A stretch of 64,000 bases of DNA, taken from NCBI RefSeq assembly GCF_902809865.1, contig NZ_CADDWH010000001.1, positions 434,001 to 498,000 on the forward strand. The letters are read 5' to 3'. Every line of letters starts with the position of its first letter. The stretch's first letter is position 1. Positions 51,439-60,003 of this stretch are shown here, piece by piece. Below the pieces are notes generated by a model that was given only the letters and a program-made list of their open reading frames with translations, did not search any database and was not told where the DNA came from. This DNA is from Halobacillus sp. Marseille-Q1614. GTDB lineage: Bacteria; Bacillota; Bacilli; Bacillales; Halobacillaceae. The translations under genes were made by a program, and so were the position numbers.

Positions 51439-51666
51439 TTATTGGCCCATTTGCTGCTGACATTGTTGTGCCAGCTGTTGAATTTGCTGAAGCTGTTGAG
51501 CTGCATTCTGTTCGCGCTGAGCCATTGGCTGCTGAGCGTTCATGTTCGCACCTGGCTGCTGTTGAGCTTGCTGCATTTGCTGTGCATTTTGTCTTTCCTG
51601 CTGTTCTAATTGCTGAGCAATTTGTACGATTTGCTGAAGAGTTTGTTGAACTTGTTGTTGTGGCAT
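51439..51666 (-). CDS. Very glutamine-rich small protein
   Basis: A 75-residue protein in which about half of all residues are glutamine (MPQQQVQQTLQQIVQIAQQL and so on), with a few alanine, methionine and leucine residues and one cysteine near the end. AAGGAGG lies about 7 bases before ATG 51666, and a strong terminator follows, so it is a genuine gene. I do not recognise the family. The composition resembles some spore coat or gamma-type small acid-soluble spore proteins, but no diagnostic motif of those is present. A helical, self-associating structure is likely. Confidence 0.7.
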   Translation of the reverse strand: MPQQQVQQTLQQIVQIAQQLEQQERQNAQQMQQAQQQPGANMNAQQPMAQREQNAAQQLQQIQQLAQQCQQQMGQ

Positions 51667-51819
51667 GAAAAGAACCTCCTTGAAATTTTGAATCAATACG
51701 TAGTGTGCTTCAAAAATTTTTTCTCATACAAAGAAAATGATCTTTTATGGGTTAAGAGTAATTATGTGAATAGCACGTTCACTTTTACAGAAGCTAATGA
51801 AGAAAGGAGGTGCTTATGA

Positions 51820-52257
51820 ATGAGACATGTTAAATTACTGGCCGTTAAGTTTATTGTGACTTTGATTGCTCTAACACTTATTCTCGGAGCAGGATACGAT
51901 GTATCTTTTGGAAATGTGTTCTTAATCTCTCTTGTTTTAGGGGTATTATCATATGTTCTGGGAGATTTAATAATCTTGCCGCGAACGAGTAATACGATTG
52001 CTACTCTGGCCGATTTTGTTCTTGCTTATTTTGTCATCTATTTCATGACGGATGCGTTAACTGCAGGAGGCGACTTATTTACCGCAGCTCTGTTGTCTTC
52101 GGTTGCGATCGCTATCTTTGAGTATTTCTTCCATAAAAATGTAAGTAACACTCTTAGATATGACAGGACTAAACGACAAGATCGAGCTGCCAATATGGAA
52201 TTAAGAACGGAAGCTTCCGAGGAATTAACTCCGTACCCCGAAGATGAAGAAGAATAG
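51820..52257 (+). CDS. DUF2512 (YndM-like) membrane protein
   Basis: A 145-residue protein with four membrane helices (about residues 8-110), a short charged loop (FHKNVSNTLRYDRTKRQD) and an acidic C-terminal tail (EELTPYPEDEEE). It matches the YndM/DUF2512 family of Bacillaceae by length and by VLGDLIILPRTSNTIATLAD. The function is unknown. GAAGGAGGTGC precedes the ATG, and a terminator follows. Confidence 0.8.
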   Translation: MRHVKLLAVKFIVTLIALTLILGAGYDVSFGNVFLISLVLGVLSYVLGDLIILPRTSNTIATLADFVLAYFVIYFMTDALTAGGDLFTAALLSSVAIAIFEYFFHKNVSNTLRYDRTKRQDRAANMELRTEASEELTPYPEDEEE

Positions 52258-52267
52258 TAGGGCAGTC

Positions 52268-52301
52268 CCACACCCTCCTGCTTTTTAGGAGGGTATTTTT
52301 T
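52268..52301 (+). terminator. Terminator of the DUF2512 gene
   Basis: ACCCTCCT / AGGAGGGT hairpin followed by ATTTTTTG. Confidence 0.85.
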
Positions 52302-52445
52302 GTCCTTTTAGAAGAGGGTATTTCACTTTCAATGGGATATACTAAGGTCTGCCACAAAATATGTGAATATTGGTGCAGGTTGAATCTTAAGGAGACCTGT
52401 AAACAGATGCCTTTATAGAAAGAAAAGGAACGTTAAGGGGGAAGG

Positions 52446-53780
52446 ATGCCCGTGAAAACAAAATGTAAGCCTAATGATAAAAAAATTGCCTGGTGGCAGC
52501 TCTCGCTCATTGGAGTCGGCTGTACAATCGGAACGGGCTTCTTTTTAGGTTCCTCCTTAGCAATTAACAGGGGAGGACCCAGTGTCCTTATCTTATTTGT
52601 TTTAGCTGCTTTAGGAACCTATATCGTGTTTGACGCACTATCCAGGATGACAGCAGACGACCCGCAAAAAGGTTCATTTCGCACCTATGCTAAAAATGCT
52701 TTCGGCCGGTGGGCAGGTTTTAGCAACGGCTGGGTTTACTGGTCATCTGAATTGCTTATAATGGGCAGCCAGTTAACAGCATTAGCGATATTTGCGCAAT
52801 TTTGGTTTCCGAGTATTCCAATCTGGGTGCTGTCGAGTATTTTTGGGGTGCTTGGCATCGGAGTCATCGTAACAGGTGTAAGCGGATTTGAAAAAATGGA
52901 AAATATCTTTGGGGTTATGAAAATCGCGGCTATCTTAATGTTTATCGTTATTGGAATACTTGCGGTCGGTGGTTTTCTTAAAGGAGGCCAGCCTGATCAG
53001 GCCTTTGCTTTTTCAAACGAAGGTCTGCTGCCAACAGGGTTTGTCGGGCTATGGACTGCATTTATTTACGTTTTTTATGCGTTTGGCGGAATTGAAGTTA
53101 TGGGGATCATGGCGAATGAATTAAAAGAGCCGAAAGAAGCTCCAAAAGCAGGGAAGGTCATGCTCCTCCTGCTGACAACGATTTATGTAATATCTATAGG
53201 ACTGGCCGTCTGGCTGCTTCCTTCCGACAAGTTCAGTGACGATGAGAGTCCGTTTTTATCGGCACTTAAAGCCTTTGATTTATCGTTTGTCCCACATGTG
53301 TTTAATGGTGCTCTTATCATTGGAGGATTTTCCACAATGGTGGCATCGCTTTATGGAATTACGACTATCCTGACCTCCCTGTCAGAGGATGGGGATGCCC
53401 CGAAGTTCTTTTCGAAGAAAGGACCACGGGACGTGCCTTACTTTTCTCTTCTGCTGACAGTTGGTGGGTTGATCGCATCGATCATCGCAGCCCTTTTGCT
53501 GCCTGGAAAAATATATGAGTATTTTACAACAGCGGCAGGATTAATGCTTCTCTATATTTGGGTGTTCATTTTATTTACGTACCATAAAATTGTGGATCTC
53601 TCGATGTTTAGTGAAATAAAGCGCTGGGCAGGTGCAATATTGATTGTACTTGGTATTAGTGGTACCTTTTTTCACGCCTCCAGCCGAATTGGTTTCTTCA
53701 TCAGCCTCGGCTTTGTACTGGTCATTGGTGCTGTCACCCTTTTAATGAGAAAAAGGTGGAGTTCACAAGTGGAACAATAG
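52446..53780 (+). CDS. Amino acid permease (APC superfamily)
   Basis: A 444-residue membrane transporter with about 12 helices. The first helix region WWQLSLIGVGCTIGTGFFLG contains the APC substrate-binding GxGxIGxG-like motif. ANELKEPKEAPKAGKVMLLL near residue 230 is the typical cytoplasmic loop of the family. The amino acid is not determinable. AGGGGGAAGG precedes the ATG. Its last 18 bases overlap the end of the convergent LysE-type gene, so the two genes share their 3' ends with no terminator between them. Confidence 0.88.
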   Translation: MPVKTKCKPNDKKIAWWQLSLIGVGCTIGTGFFLGSSLAINRGGPSVLILFVLAALGTYIVFDALSRMTADDPQKGSFRTYAKNAFGRWAGFSNGWVYWSSELLIMGSQLTALAIFAQFWFPSIPIWVLSSIFGVLGIGVIVTGVSGFEKMENIFGVMKIAAILMFIVIGILAVGGFLKGGQPDQAFAFSNEGLLPTGFVGLWTAFIYVFYAFGGIEVMGIMANELKEPKEAPKAGKVMLLLLTTIYVISIGLAVWLLPSDKFSDDESPFLSALKAFDLSFVPHVFNGALIIGGFSTMVASLYGITTILTSLSEDGDAPKFFSKKGPRDVPYFSLLLTVGGLIASIIAALLLPGKIYEYFTTAAGLMLLYIWVFILFTYHKIVDLSMFSEIKRWAGAILIVLGISGTFFHASSRIGFFISLGFVLVIGAVTLLMRKRWSSQVEQ

Positions 53781-54392
53781 CTTCGCTGCCTGATAGCCGA
53801 AATAGAGAGCGAACCCTAATAAACATACTCCTGATGAAATGGAGATTCCTTTTAGAAGTGTTGGGGTGAGAATTCTTCGAAAACCACTCGAAACGAGTGC
53901 CATAGTGACATCCCAGATCATTAGGCCGGTTAATATAGCCGCTCCATACAGGACGACATGGGAGTAGTCATACTTATTCATCGTGTTTGCAAGTACAGAG
54001 CCGTATATTCCCAGCCAGAATAAGATCGATAAGGGATTGGTTATCGTTAAAAGAAAGCCGCTTCTAAACGTTTTCCTTAAAGAGTCTTTTTCTCTGTGCT
54101 GGGAGGCCGTGATTTCCTGAGAGCTGACCATGCTTTCGATGGCTGTATAAAAAAGCACAAAGGAACCAAACAGCCAAAGGAAAGTTTTCATCAATGGAAT
54201 TTCTAAAAAGTGAACGACTCCAAAAAATACTCCTGAAATTAATAAGCATTCTCCAATAATGGAACCCAGCCCAATAATCCATGAGTGAAGAAATCCATTG
54301 CGGATCCCCTGATCAATTTGTGCCGCATTGATTGGACCAATGGGAGCGGCTAATGATAAACCTAACAATATGTAGCTTAAAAATACGCCCAC
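53763..54392 (-). CDS. LysE-family amino acid exporter
   Basis: A 209-residue membrane protein with six hydrophobic segments, of the LysE/RhtB family. The opening LGLSLAAPIGPINAAQIDQG has the PGP-like PIGP motif of the first helix, and TNPLSILFWLGIYGS near residue 112 is the second family mark. It would export an amino acid or similar compound by proton exchange; the substrate is unknown. It converges on the amino acid permease gene with an 18-base overlap. Confidence 0.87.
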   Translation of the reverse strand: MGVFLSYILLGLSLAAPIGPINAAQIDQGIRNGFLHSWIIGLGSIIGECLLISGVFFGVVHFLEIPLMKTFLWLFGSFVLFYTAIESMVSSQEITASQHREKDSLRKTFRSGFLLTITNPLSILFWLGIYGSVLANTMNKYDYSHVVLYGAAILTGLMIWDVTMALVSSGFRRILTPTLLKGISISSGVCLLGFALYFGYQAAKLLFHL

Positions 54393-54464
54393 GAGTTTCG
54401 CTCCTCTGCATTTTAATAACTTGTCCTATCCTATTCAGAAAGATAGAGGTCTATGAGGAGGAAA

Positions 54465-54496
54465 GAAAAAGACACATCCTTAAAGAATGTGTCTTT
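54465..54496 (-). terminator. Terminator of the small coiled-coil gene at 54495
   Basis: AAAGACACAT / ATGTGTCTTT hairpin with A-run (T-run on the minus strand). Confidence 0.85.
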
Positions 54497-54734
54497 ATTG
54501 GTTGGAAGCCTGGTAAGTTTCTTCAATTAAGCGAAGCAGATCTTCTGCCTTTTGGATTTCCTGGGTGTTGGCTTCGGTATTGATTTCAGAGTTCTCTTTC
54601 AGCTGGTTAAGGGCTTCTTCTGCCATCTTGACATGCTGCTGAGCTTCAGCAAAGCCGGTATTGCCTTCCTGCATTTTTTCAACTGATTCTTTCGCGCGAA
54701 ACAGCTGGTCTTTTACATCTTTTATTTGGTCCAT
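54495..54734 (-). CDS. Small acidic coiled-coil protein, unknown family
   Basis: A 79-residue, highly charged, helix-rich protein (MDQIKDVKDQLFRAKESVEK ... AEDLLRLIEETYQ). No cysteines, no membrane helix, no signal peptide. GAAGGGAGC lies 8 bases before the ATG, and a terminator follows at once, so it is a real single-gene unit. Similar small acidic helical proteins are common in Bacillaceae, but I cannot name the family with certainty. Confidence 0.65.
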   Translation of the reverse strand: MDQIKDVKDQLFRAKESVEKMQEGNTGFAEAQQHVKMAEEALNQLKENSEINTEANTQEIQKAEDLLRLIEETYQASNQ

Positions 54735-54819
54735 TTTATAAGCTCCCTTCTATACGGTTAATTTGCTGATAACCTCTCCTTTTTATACAGGGCGTTGAGA
54801 AACGGTAGAAAGGAAGGGA

Positions 54820-54940
54820 ATTTGCGAGACACCACGAGGGACGAGGCTTTACTAGAGAGGAAGCTCGATTAAGTTCGGAACGTCGTGTGCCAACATCGAA
54901 CGACCTCAAGTCCTTTAGGGCCGGGCAAGCGAGTTTGTTT
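54820..54940. repeat. Possible strongly degenerate dispersed repeat (copy 4)
   Basis: TTTGCGAGACACCACGAGGG, then GGAAGCTCG, and GGGCAAGCGAGTTTG at the end. Only the GCGAGAC start and GCGAGT end recall the repeat family; the core has diverged. Confidence 0.35.
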
Positions 54941-55011
54941 GAAAATGTTCAATATGAGGAACTGAAAGGAAATAAACAGTAGAGATTTATTTTTATGGAG
55001 GTGATATCGTT

Positions 55012-55878
55012 ATGACGAATAACTATCATGGAATGAAAGATACAATGGACGGCAGGCATGTGCCGATGACCTCTCTAAGAAGCGGGAAAGGAGAAGAGCT
55101 GCTTCCTGACCTGTACAGCTTTACGAATCAGATTGTTAACCTTTGCTTAGTCGGGAATCATTCAGATGATTGGGTCCTTGTTGATACAGGGATGCCCGGC
55201 TCCGCAGACACGATATTAAAAGAGGTGGAGGAGCGATTCGGCAAAGGCAGTAAGCCGAAGGCAATTATTTTAACTCACGGCCACTTTGACCATGTAGGCG
55301 CAGTGGTGGACCTAGTTGAAAAATGGGACGTGCCTGTCTATGCCCATGAAGCTGAACTGCCTTATTTAACAGGGAAATTAGCCTACCCAGAACCTGATTC
55401 TTCTGTTGAAGGAGGATTAGTTGCTAAGATGTCCCGTTTCTTTCCTAACGAGCCTGTCGATCTTGGGAATCATGTACTTGCCTTGCCGGCAGATGGATCG
55501 ATCCCGTTTATGCCTGAGTGGAAATGGCTGCACACACCAGGTCACAGCCCGGGACATGTCTCTCTTTTCAGAAGAAAAGACCGCTCACTGATTGTGGGTG
55601 ATGCTTTTGTTACCGTGAGACAGGACGCTTTATATAAGGTATTGGTTCAAAAGCAGGAAGTTCATGGCCCGCCAAGATATTATACAACCAATTGGGATCA
55701 AGCTTTTGCATCTGTGAAAAAGCTTCAAGGATTAAATCCTGAAGTGGCTGTAACCGGTCATGGAACACCGATGACTGGCCAAGAGCTGGAGCTGGGATTA
55801 AGGGCCCTGGTTGAAAACTTTGAACAAGCCGCCGTCCCTGACCACGGACGATTCTTGAAACGGGAAAATGATCGATAA
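55012..55878 (+). CDS. Metallo-beta-lactamase fold hydrolase
   Basis: A 288-residue cytoplasmic hydrolase. The dinuclear metal motif is complete: THGHFDHVGAV near residue 86 (HxHxDH), HTPGHSPGHVS near 182 and VGDAF near 205, and the last histidine in VTGHGTPM near 246. The substrate is unknown; glyoxalase II-like or lactonase roles are possible for such stand-alone proteins. TGGAGGTGATATC precedes the ATG. A terminator follows before ctpB. Confidence 0.86.
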   Translation: MTNNYHGMKDTMDGRHVPMTSLRSGKGEELLPDLYSFTNQIVNLCLVGNHSDDWVLVDTGMPGSADTILKEVEERFGKGSKPKAIILTHGHFDHVGAVVDLVEKWDVPVYAHEAELPYLTGKLAYPEPDSSVEGGLVAKMSRFFPNEPVDLGNHVLALPADGSIPFMPEWKWLHTPGHSPGHVSLFRRKDRSLIVGDAFVTVRQDALYKVLVQKQEVHGPPRYYTTNWDQAFASVKKLQGLNPEVAVTGHGTPMTGQELELGLRALVENFEQAAVPDHGRFLKRENDR

Positions 55879-55927
55879 ACCTTTATATTGGACATGCTTC
55901 ACAAATTTGTCGCATAATTTGATAAAT

Positions 55928-55962
55928 AAGACATCGCACATTTACGGTGTGGTGTCTTTTTT
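55928..55962 (+). terminator. Terminator of the metallo-hydrolase gene
   Basis: AAGACATCGCAC / GTGTGGTGTCTT hairpin (with mismatches) plus TTTTTT. Confidence 0.7.
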
Positions 55963-56010
55963 GCTAGTATAGAATCATCCAAAGAAAATTTTAACAGAAG
56001 GGTGAATGCG

Positions 56011-57504
56011 ATGAATGTTAAGCCGCGTCACGTCGCGATCATAGTAGTACTCTCTTTACTTCTAGGGGCTGCTGGATCGTACATAGGTATGCAGTATTTT
56101 GGAGCATCAGGCCAGGGTTCCAATTCAGCTGCAGAAAGCGCAGAGAATTTTGGGAGTCTTTCTCAGGCAGAACAAAAAAAATTTATTGAAGGACTTTCGG
56201 GTGGATCCGAGACAGACATAGAAAAAGTGAAGCAAGCGTTCGGCATTATCCAGGAAAACTCCTTAATTGAAGCTGACAAGAACCAGCTGGTCGAAGGGGC
56301 GATTAAGGGGATGCTAGATACATTAGAAGATCCTTATAGTGTTTATATGGATAAAGAAACAATGGAGCAATTTGATCAGTCGATTGAATCTTCTTTCCAG
56401 GGGATCGGGGCTGAAGTCAGCATGGTGAATGAAAAGGTAACCGTTGTTGCTCCAATTAAAGGCTCGCCGGCAGAGGAAGCCGGATTAAAGCCGAACGATC
56501 AGATTCTCGAAGTGGATGGCGAAAGTGTAGAAGGACTGGATCTCTATGAGGCGGTCTTGAAAATACGCGGCGAAAAAGGCACAGAGGTGACCCTGACGGT
56601 TGAACGTCCTGGCGCAAGCGACCCCCTTCAAGTTAAAATGGTCCGTGATGAAATTCCGTTAGAAACGGTTTATGAAGATATTAAACAAGTAAATGGCAAG
56701 AAAGCAGGCGTCATAGAAATCACTTCATTTTCTGAAGAAACCTCTAAAGAATTTGAGCAAGCCCTTAAGAAGCTGGAAGGCGAAGGTATTGAGGGGCTGA
56801 TTATCGATGTGCGAGGTAACCCGGGCGGCTTATTTACAGACGTTCAGGACATCTTAAAGCTGTTCATCCCTGAAGACAAACCATATGTTCAAGTAGAGGA
56901 TCGTAACGGAGAAACTTCCCGTTATTTCTCTGATATTAAAGAACTTAAAGATTACCCGATTACGGTTCTTCAGGACGAAGGAAGTGCTTCCGCTTCAGAA
57001 ATCCTTGCAGCTGCCATGAAGGAGGCAGGCAGTTATGACATTGTAGGTACTCAAAGCTTCGGTAAAGGAACAGTACAGCAAACTGTTCCAATGGGAGATG
57101 GAAGTACGATTAAGCTTACCTTGTTTAAATGGCTGACTCCTGATGGCAACTGGATTCATGAAAAAGGAGTAGAACCGACGGTAGAGGTGAAGCAGCCTGA
57201 TTATTTCTATAGTAACCCTGTTGAAGTGGAAGAAACCTTAAAGTATGACGATAATAGTGACCAAGTGAAAAGCATTCAGGAAATGCTGAAAGGACTAGGC
57301 TATGATCCTGGCCGGACAGATGGTTACTTTAGTAAAGAAACAGAACAAGCTGTGAAAGAGTTCCAGCAGGACGAGAACCTGGAAGCGACCGGACAAGTAA
57401 CGGGAGAGACGGCCGGAAAAATTCAGGAGCTGATCGTCAGCGAAGTACGCGATGAGGAAAATGACCGTCAGCTGGACGAAGCGTTAGAAGTATTATTTAA
57501 ATAA
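56011..57504 (+). CDS. ctpB: C-terminal processing protease CtpB (S41 family)
   Basis: A 497-residue membrane-anchored serine protease. N-terminal helix (about 8-25), PDZ domain (about 105-190, FQGIGAEVSMVNEKVTVVAP), S41 protease core with the nucleophile serine in DEGSASASEIL (near 325) and the catalytic lysine in FGKGTVQQ (near 350), then a C-terminal peptidoglycan-binding domain (SIQEMLKGLGYDPGRTDGYF, from about 420). In B. subtilis CtpB cuts SpoIVFA during sporulation. The frame opens at GTG 56002, but AGAAGGG is best spaced for ATG 56011. Adjacent to minJ, as in B. subtilis. Confidence 0.93.
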   Translation: MNVKPRHVAIIVVLSLLLGAAGSYIGMQYFGASGQGSNSAAESAENFGSLSQAEQKKFIEGLSGGSETDIEKVKQAFGIIQENSLIEADKNQLVEGAIKGMLDTLEDPYSVYMDKETMEQFDQSIESSFQGIGAEVSMVNEKVTVVAPIKGSPAEEAGLKPNDQILEVDGESVEGLDLYEAVLKIRGEKGTEVTLTVERPGASDPLQVKMVRDEIPLETVYEDIKQVNGKKAGVIEITSFSEETSKEFEQALKKLEGEGIEGLIIDVRGNPGGLFTDVQDILKLFIPEDKPYVQVEDRNGETSRYFSDIKELKDYPITVLQDEGSASASEILAAAMKEAGSYDIVGTQSFGKGTVQQTVPMGDGSTIKLTLFKWLTPDGNWIHEKGVEPTVEVKQPDYFYSNPVEVEETLKYDDNSDQVKSIQEMLKGLGYDPGRTDGYFSKETEQAVKEFQQDENLEATGQVTGETAGKIQELIVSEVRDEENDRQLDEALEVLFK

Positions 57505-57534
57505 GCAGGAAAATTTGATTGCATTCTCGAATAA

Positions 57535-57565
57535 TATCCGTAGTCCTGGACTGCGGATTTTTTCG
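57535..57565 (+). terminator. Hairpin terminator between ctpB and minJ
   Basis: ATCCGTAGTC / GACTGCGGAT with a short loop, followed by TTTTTTC. It ends 19 bases before the minJ start, so it may attenuate read-through. Confidence 0.8.
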
Positions 57566-57583
57566 AGGAAGGAGGTCGGAGTA

Positions 57584-58765
57584 ATGGACATTTGGCTGAG
57601 TGAAGAAGGGGCTGCGGTTCTGAGATTTTTTACATCGCCCCTGTTATATTGGGCGATTCTGCTTTTATTTATTGTATCTATCCGACGCATGAAGCAGGAA
57701 CGCCGCAGTTTTGGTACGAGAGTTTACGATATTTTTACAGAAGGGCGAAGTACGTGGAAGATTTCTATCTTAGGAGGAGTGTTGCTCTCCTTGCTGTTCG
57801 TAGTAAGTGGAATGGTTTTAACACAAGAGTTCCTGTGGCTGTTAGCAGCTATAACTATTCTGCTGAGCCTGCCGTTTAATTTAAAAGGACTATCACCTGC
57901 CTATACGGTCGGTATCAGCATTTTGTTAGTATCGCTATTGACGTTTCTGCCTCAATCTAGCTTAGGCGGAGTTGAATTGTCTCCATTAACTGGTCTTTCA
58001 TCGGCCAGTCTTGCCATCTTGCTAAGCCTGATGCTAGTCATTGAAGGCATTTTATTAGTGCAGACATCTTCTCGAAGAACCTTTCCTGAGAGGACGTTAG
58101 GAAAGCGGGGAATGACTGTGGGCCAGCACCGCGTGAAGAAGATGGCTGTTATTCCTGTGGTCACACTTTTTCCATCAGGGATGATCGAGCCTTTTGCCCA
58201 ATGGTGGCCAGTCTTTGATGTGGCAGGCAGCAGCTTTGGCCTTATCGGATTTCCGTTTCTATTAGGATATGAATTTGTGGTAAAAGGGCAGTCGCCAAAG
58301 CTTGCTTCTATTAATATTGGGAGGCAGACCATCCTATTAGCTGTTATTAGTCTATTAGTAGCAACAAGCGGCTTCTTCCTGCCGGTTCTTTCTTTGGCTG
58401 CTGTCGGCATCAGTATTATCGGGCGTTTTGTTATTTACATGATGCAGAGGAGCAGAGACGAGGAGAAGGCTTACTTCACAGAAGATCATCGCGGACTTAG
58501 AGTGCTTGGTACGATTCCAAACAGTCCCGCTGATGAAATGAACCTATTGCCTGGAGAGCTGATTGTCCAGGTGAATGGTGCTTCTGTATCCACCGTACGG
58601 GAATTCTATGAAGCTCTGCAGCGAAATCGTGCACTGACTAAAATGGAAGTGAGAGACTTCCGGGGGGAAAACCGTTTCCTTCAGCGAGCCGCTTACGAAG
58701 GAGAGCATCACGAACTTGGAGTTATTTTTGTACAGGAAGTTCGTTACGATTCTTTAGCCCAATAA
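57584..58765 (+). CDS. minJ: Cell-division topology protein MinJ
   Basis: A 393-residue membrane protein that links DivIVA to MinD/MinC and so places the division site. The N-terminal 300 residues hold about seven or eight helices, and a C-terminal PDZ domain follows (HRGLRVLGTIPNSPADEMNL from about residue 305). The length matches B. subtilis MinJ (397). The frame is open to 57515, but GAGGAAGGAGG precedes ATG 57584. Position after ctpB is conserved. Confidence 0.88.
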   Translation: MDIWLSEEGAAVLRFFTSPLLYWAILLLFIVSIRRMKQERRSFGTRVYDIFTEGRSTWKISILGGVLLSLLFVVSGMVLTQEFLWLLAAITILLSLPFNLKGLSPAYTVGISILLVSLLTFLPQSSLGGVELSPLTGLSSASLAILLSLMLVIEGILLVQTSSRRTFPERTLGKRGMTVGQHRVKKMAVIPVVTLFPSGMIEPFAQWWPVFDVAGSSFGLIGFPFLLGYEFVVKGQSPKLASINIGRQTILLAVISLLVATSGFFLPVLSLAAVGISIIGRFVIYMMQRSRDEEKAYFTEDHRGLRVLGTIPNSPADEMNLLPGELIVQVNGASVSTVREFYEALQRNRALTKMEVRDFRGENRFLQRAAYEGEHHELGVIFVQEVRYDSLAQ

Positions 58766-58849
58766 AAAAGTACTCCTTTTGGGGAAGAGTTAGAAAAAGA
58801 AAACTCTCGTGAATAATCCTCCCGACATACTGATCAGAGGGAAGAGAAT

Positions 58850-58900
58850 ACCGTGAGACTTCGGCTTAAAAAACGGACGATCCGAGTTTTTCTAAAAGCT
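58850..58900. repeat. Degenerate dispersed intergenic repeat (copy 5, half)
   Basis: ACCGTGAGACTTCGGCTTAA, then AAAACGGACGATCCGAG. Corresponds to the first half of copy 6 at 61880. Confidence 0.5.
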
Positions 58901-58909
58901 TAAAAGCAG

Positions 58910-58943
58910 ATATCCTATTGGAGGATTCCTGCTTTTTTCTTTT
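58910..58943 (+). terminator. Terminator after minJ
   Basis: AAAAGCAG (with ATCCT / AGGAT inside) pairs with CTGCTTTT, followed by TTTCTTTT. Confidence 0.7.
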
Positions 58944-58975
58944 GTAAAATTTTTGTGAAAAATCTAAAGACTGAA

Positions 58976-58990
58976 TGAAAATGATTCTCA
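58976..58990 (+). promoter_or_regulatory. Fur box
   Basis: TGAAAATGATTCTCA matches the 7-1-7 Fur consensus TGATAATnATTATCA at 12 of 14 positions. It ends 6 bases before the -35 of the next promoter, so iron-bound Fur would block transcription. Confidence 0.75.
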
Positions 58991-58996
58991 AATTCA

Positions 58997-59025
58997 TTGA
59001 CAAGGAGTTTGTTACATTCTAAACT
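58997..59025 (+). promoter_or_regulatory. Sigma-A promoter of the iron-uptake ATPase gene
   Basis: TTGACA (perfect -35), 17-base spacer, TAAACT. Confidence 0.65.
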
Positions 59026-59125
59026 GAAAAGAGAATATTAAGTTCGATCTCTATATATTAATAAAAATAATACTGTACTTTTTGAATAGATGACCGGGAT
59101 CGTTGTACAAAGGAGAGAATGAGAG

Positions 59126-59965
59126 ATGGAGTCACTGCTGGCGAATAATCTGACACTAGGCTATGGAGATACAGTAATTATCGACTCACTGGACATAAAA
59201 ATTCCAAAAGGAGAAGTAACTGTCCTCATTGGCGGGAATGGCTGCGGGAAATCGACACTTTTACGTTCGTTAGCCCGTCTTCTTAAACCTAAAGATGGAG
59301 AAGTAGTGTTGGATAGTGCAGATATTTCCAAGATGCGCACGAAAGATGTAGCTAAAAAGATGGCGATCTTGCCACAGAGCCCGACGACACCGGAAGGACT
59401 AACTGTCTTTCAACTGGTTAAGCAGGGACGCTATCCCTATCAGAGTTGGGCAAAGCGCTGGTCGAAAGAAGATGAGGAAGCAGTGAACCGAGCCTTGGAA
59501 GATACCAATCTGACCGAACTTAAAGATCGTTCAGTTGACTCTTTGTCCGGGGGACAGCGTCAGCGTGCATGGATCGCAATGACATTGGCGCAGGACACTG
59601 ATCTCCTCCTGTTAGACGAACCGACAACATACTTAGATATGACTCACCAAATTGAAATTCTGGACTTACTTTTTGACTTAAATCAGGATAATGGCCGGAC
59701 GGTGGTTATGGTCTTACATGATATCAACCTCGCCTGTCGATATGCCGATCACCTTATCGCTGTCAAGGATAAAAAGGTGTTTGCCCAAGGGAAGCCGGAA
59801 GAAGTGATCACTTGTGATTTAATGCAGCACGTTTTTGAAATGACTTGTGACGTTCGCAAGGATCCTCTTTTTGGTACACCGATGTGTATCCCGCACGGTA
59901 AAGGCCGCTGTTTGATTAAGCAGGCGCAGGCAGAAGCCCAGGTGAAAAGTCAGACAGTCAGCTAA
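59126..59965 (+). CDS. Iron-siderophore ABC transporter ATPase (FecE/YusV-like)
   Basis: A 279-residue ATPase of the FecE/FhuC family. Walker A IGGNGCGKSTLLRS near residue 36, Q-loop ILPQSPTTPEGLTVFQLVKQ near 88, signature LSGGQRQRAWIAMTLAQDT near 140, Walker B LLLLDEPTTYLDMTHQ near 162, switch VMVLHDINLACRYAD. No permease or binding protein is adjacent, so it is probably a shared ATPase serving several siderophore uptake systems, as YusV does in B. subtilis. The Fur box upstream supports an iron role. AAAGGAGAG precedes the ATG. Confidence 0.9.
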   Translation: MESLLANNLTLGYGDTVIIDSLDIKIPKGEVTVLIGGNGCGKSTLLRSLARLLKPKDGEVVLDSADISKMRTKDVAKKMAILPQSPTTPEGLTVFQLVKQGRYPYQSWAKRWSKEDEEAVNRALEDTNLTELKDRSVDSLSGGQRQRAWIAMTLAQDTDLLLLDEPTTYLDMTHQIEILDLLFDLNQDNGRTVVMVLHDINLACRYADHLIAVKDKKVFAQGKPEEVITCDLMQHVFEMTCDVRKDPLFGTPMCIPHGKGRCLIKQAQAEAQVKSQTVS

Positions 59966-59970
59966 ATGAT

Positions 59971-60003
59971 AAAAACAGCAGAGACTTCTCTGCTGTTTTT
60001 TTA
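59971..60003. terminator. Bidirectional terminator between the ATPase and HAD genes
   Basis: AAAAACAGCAGAGA / TCTCTGCTGTTTTT hairpin with A- and T-runs. The HAD stop codon overlaps its right edge. Confidence 0.9.

Noticed and set aside
51468-51668. Plus-strand open frame rich in alanine, valine and glutamate
   Set aside because: It is the antisense image of the glutamine codons of the minus-strand gene, which has the real start and terminator.
54820-54940. A small gene in the gap before the metallo-hydrolase
   Set aside because: No frame with a ribosome binding site; the stretch resembles a decayed intergenic repeat.
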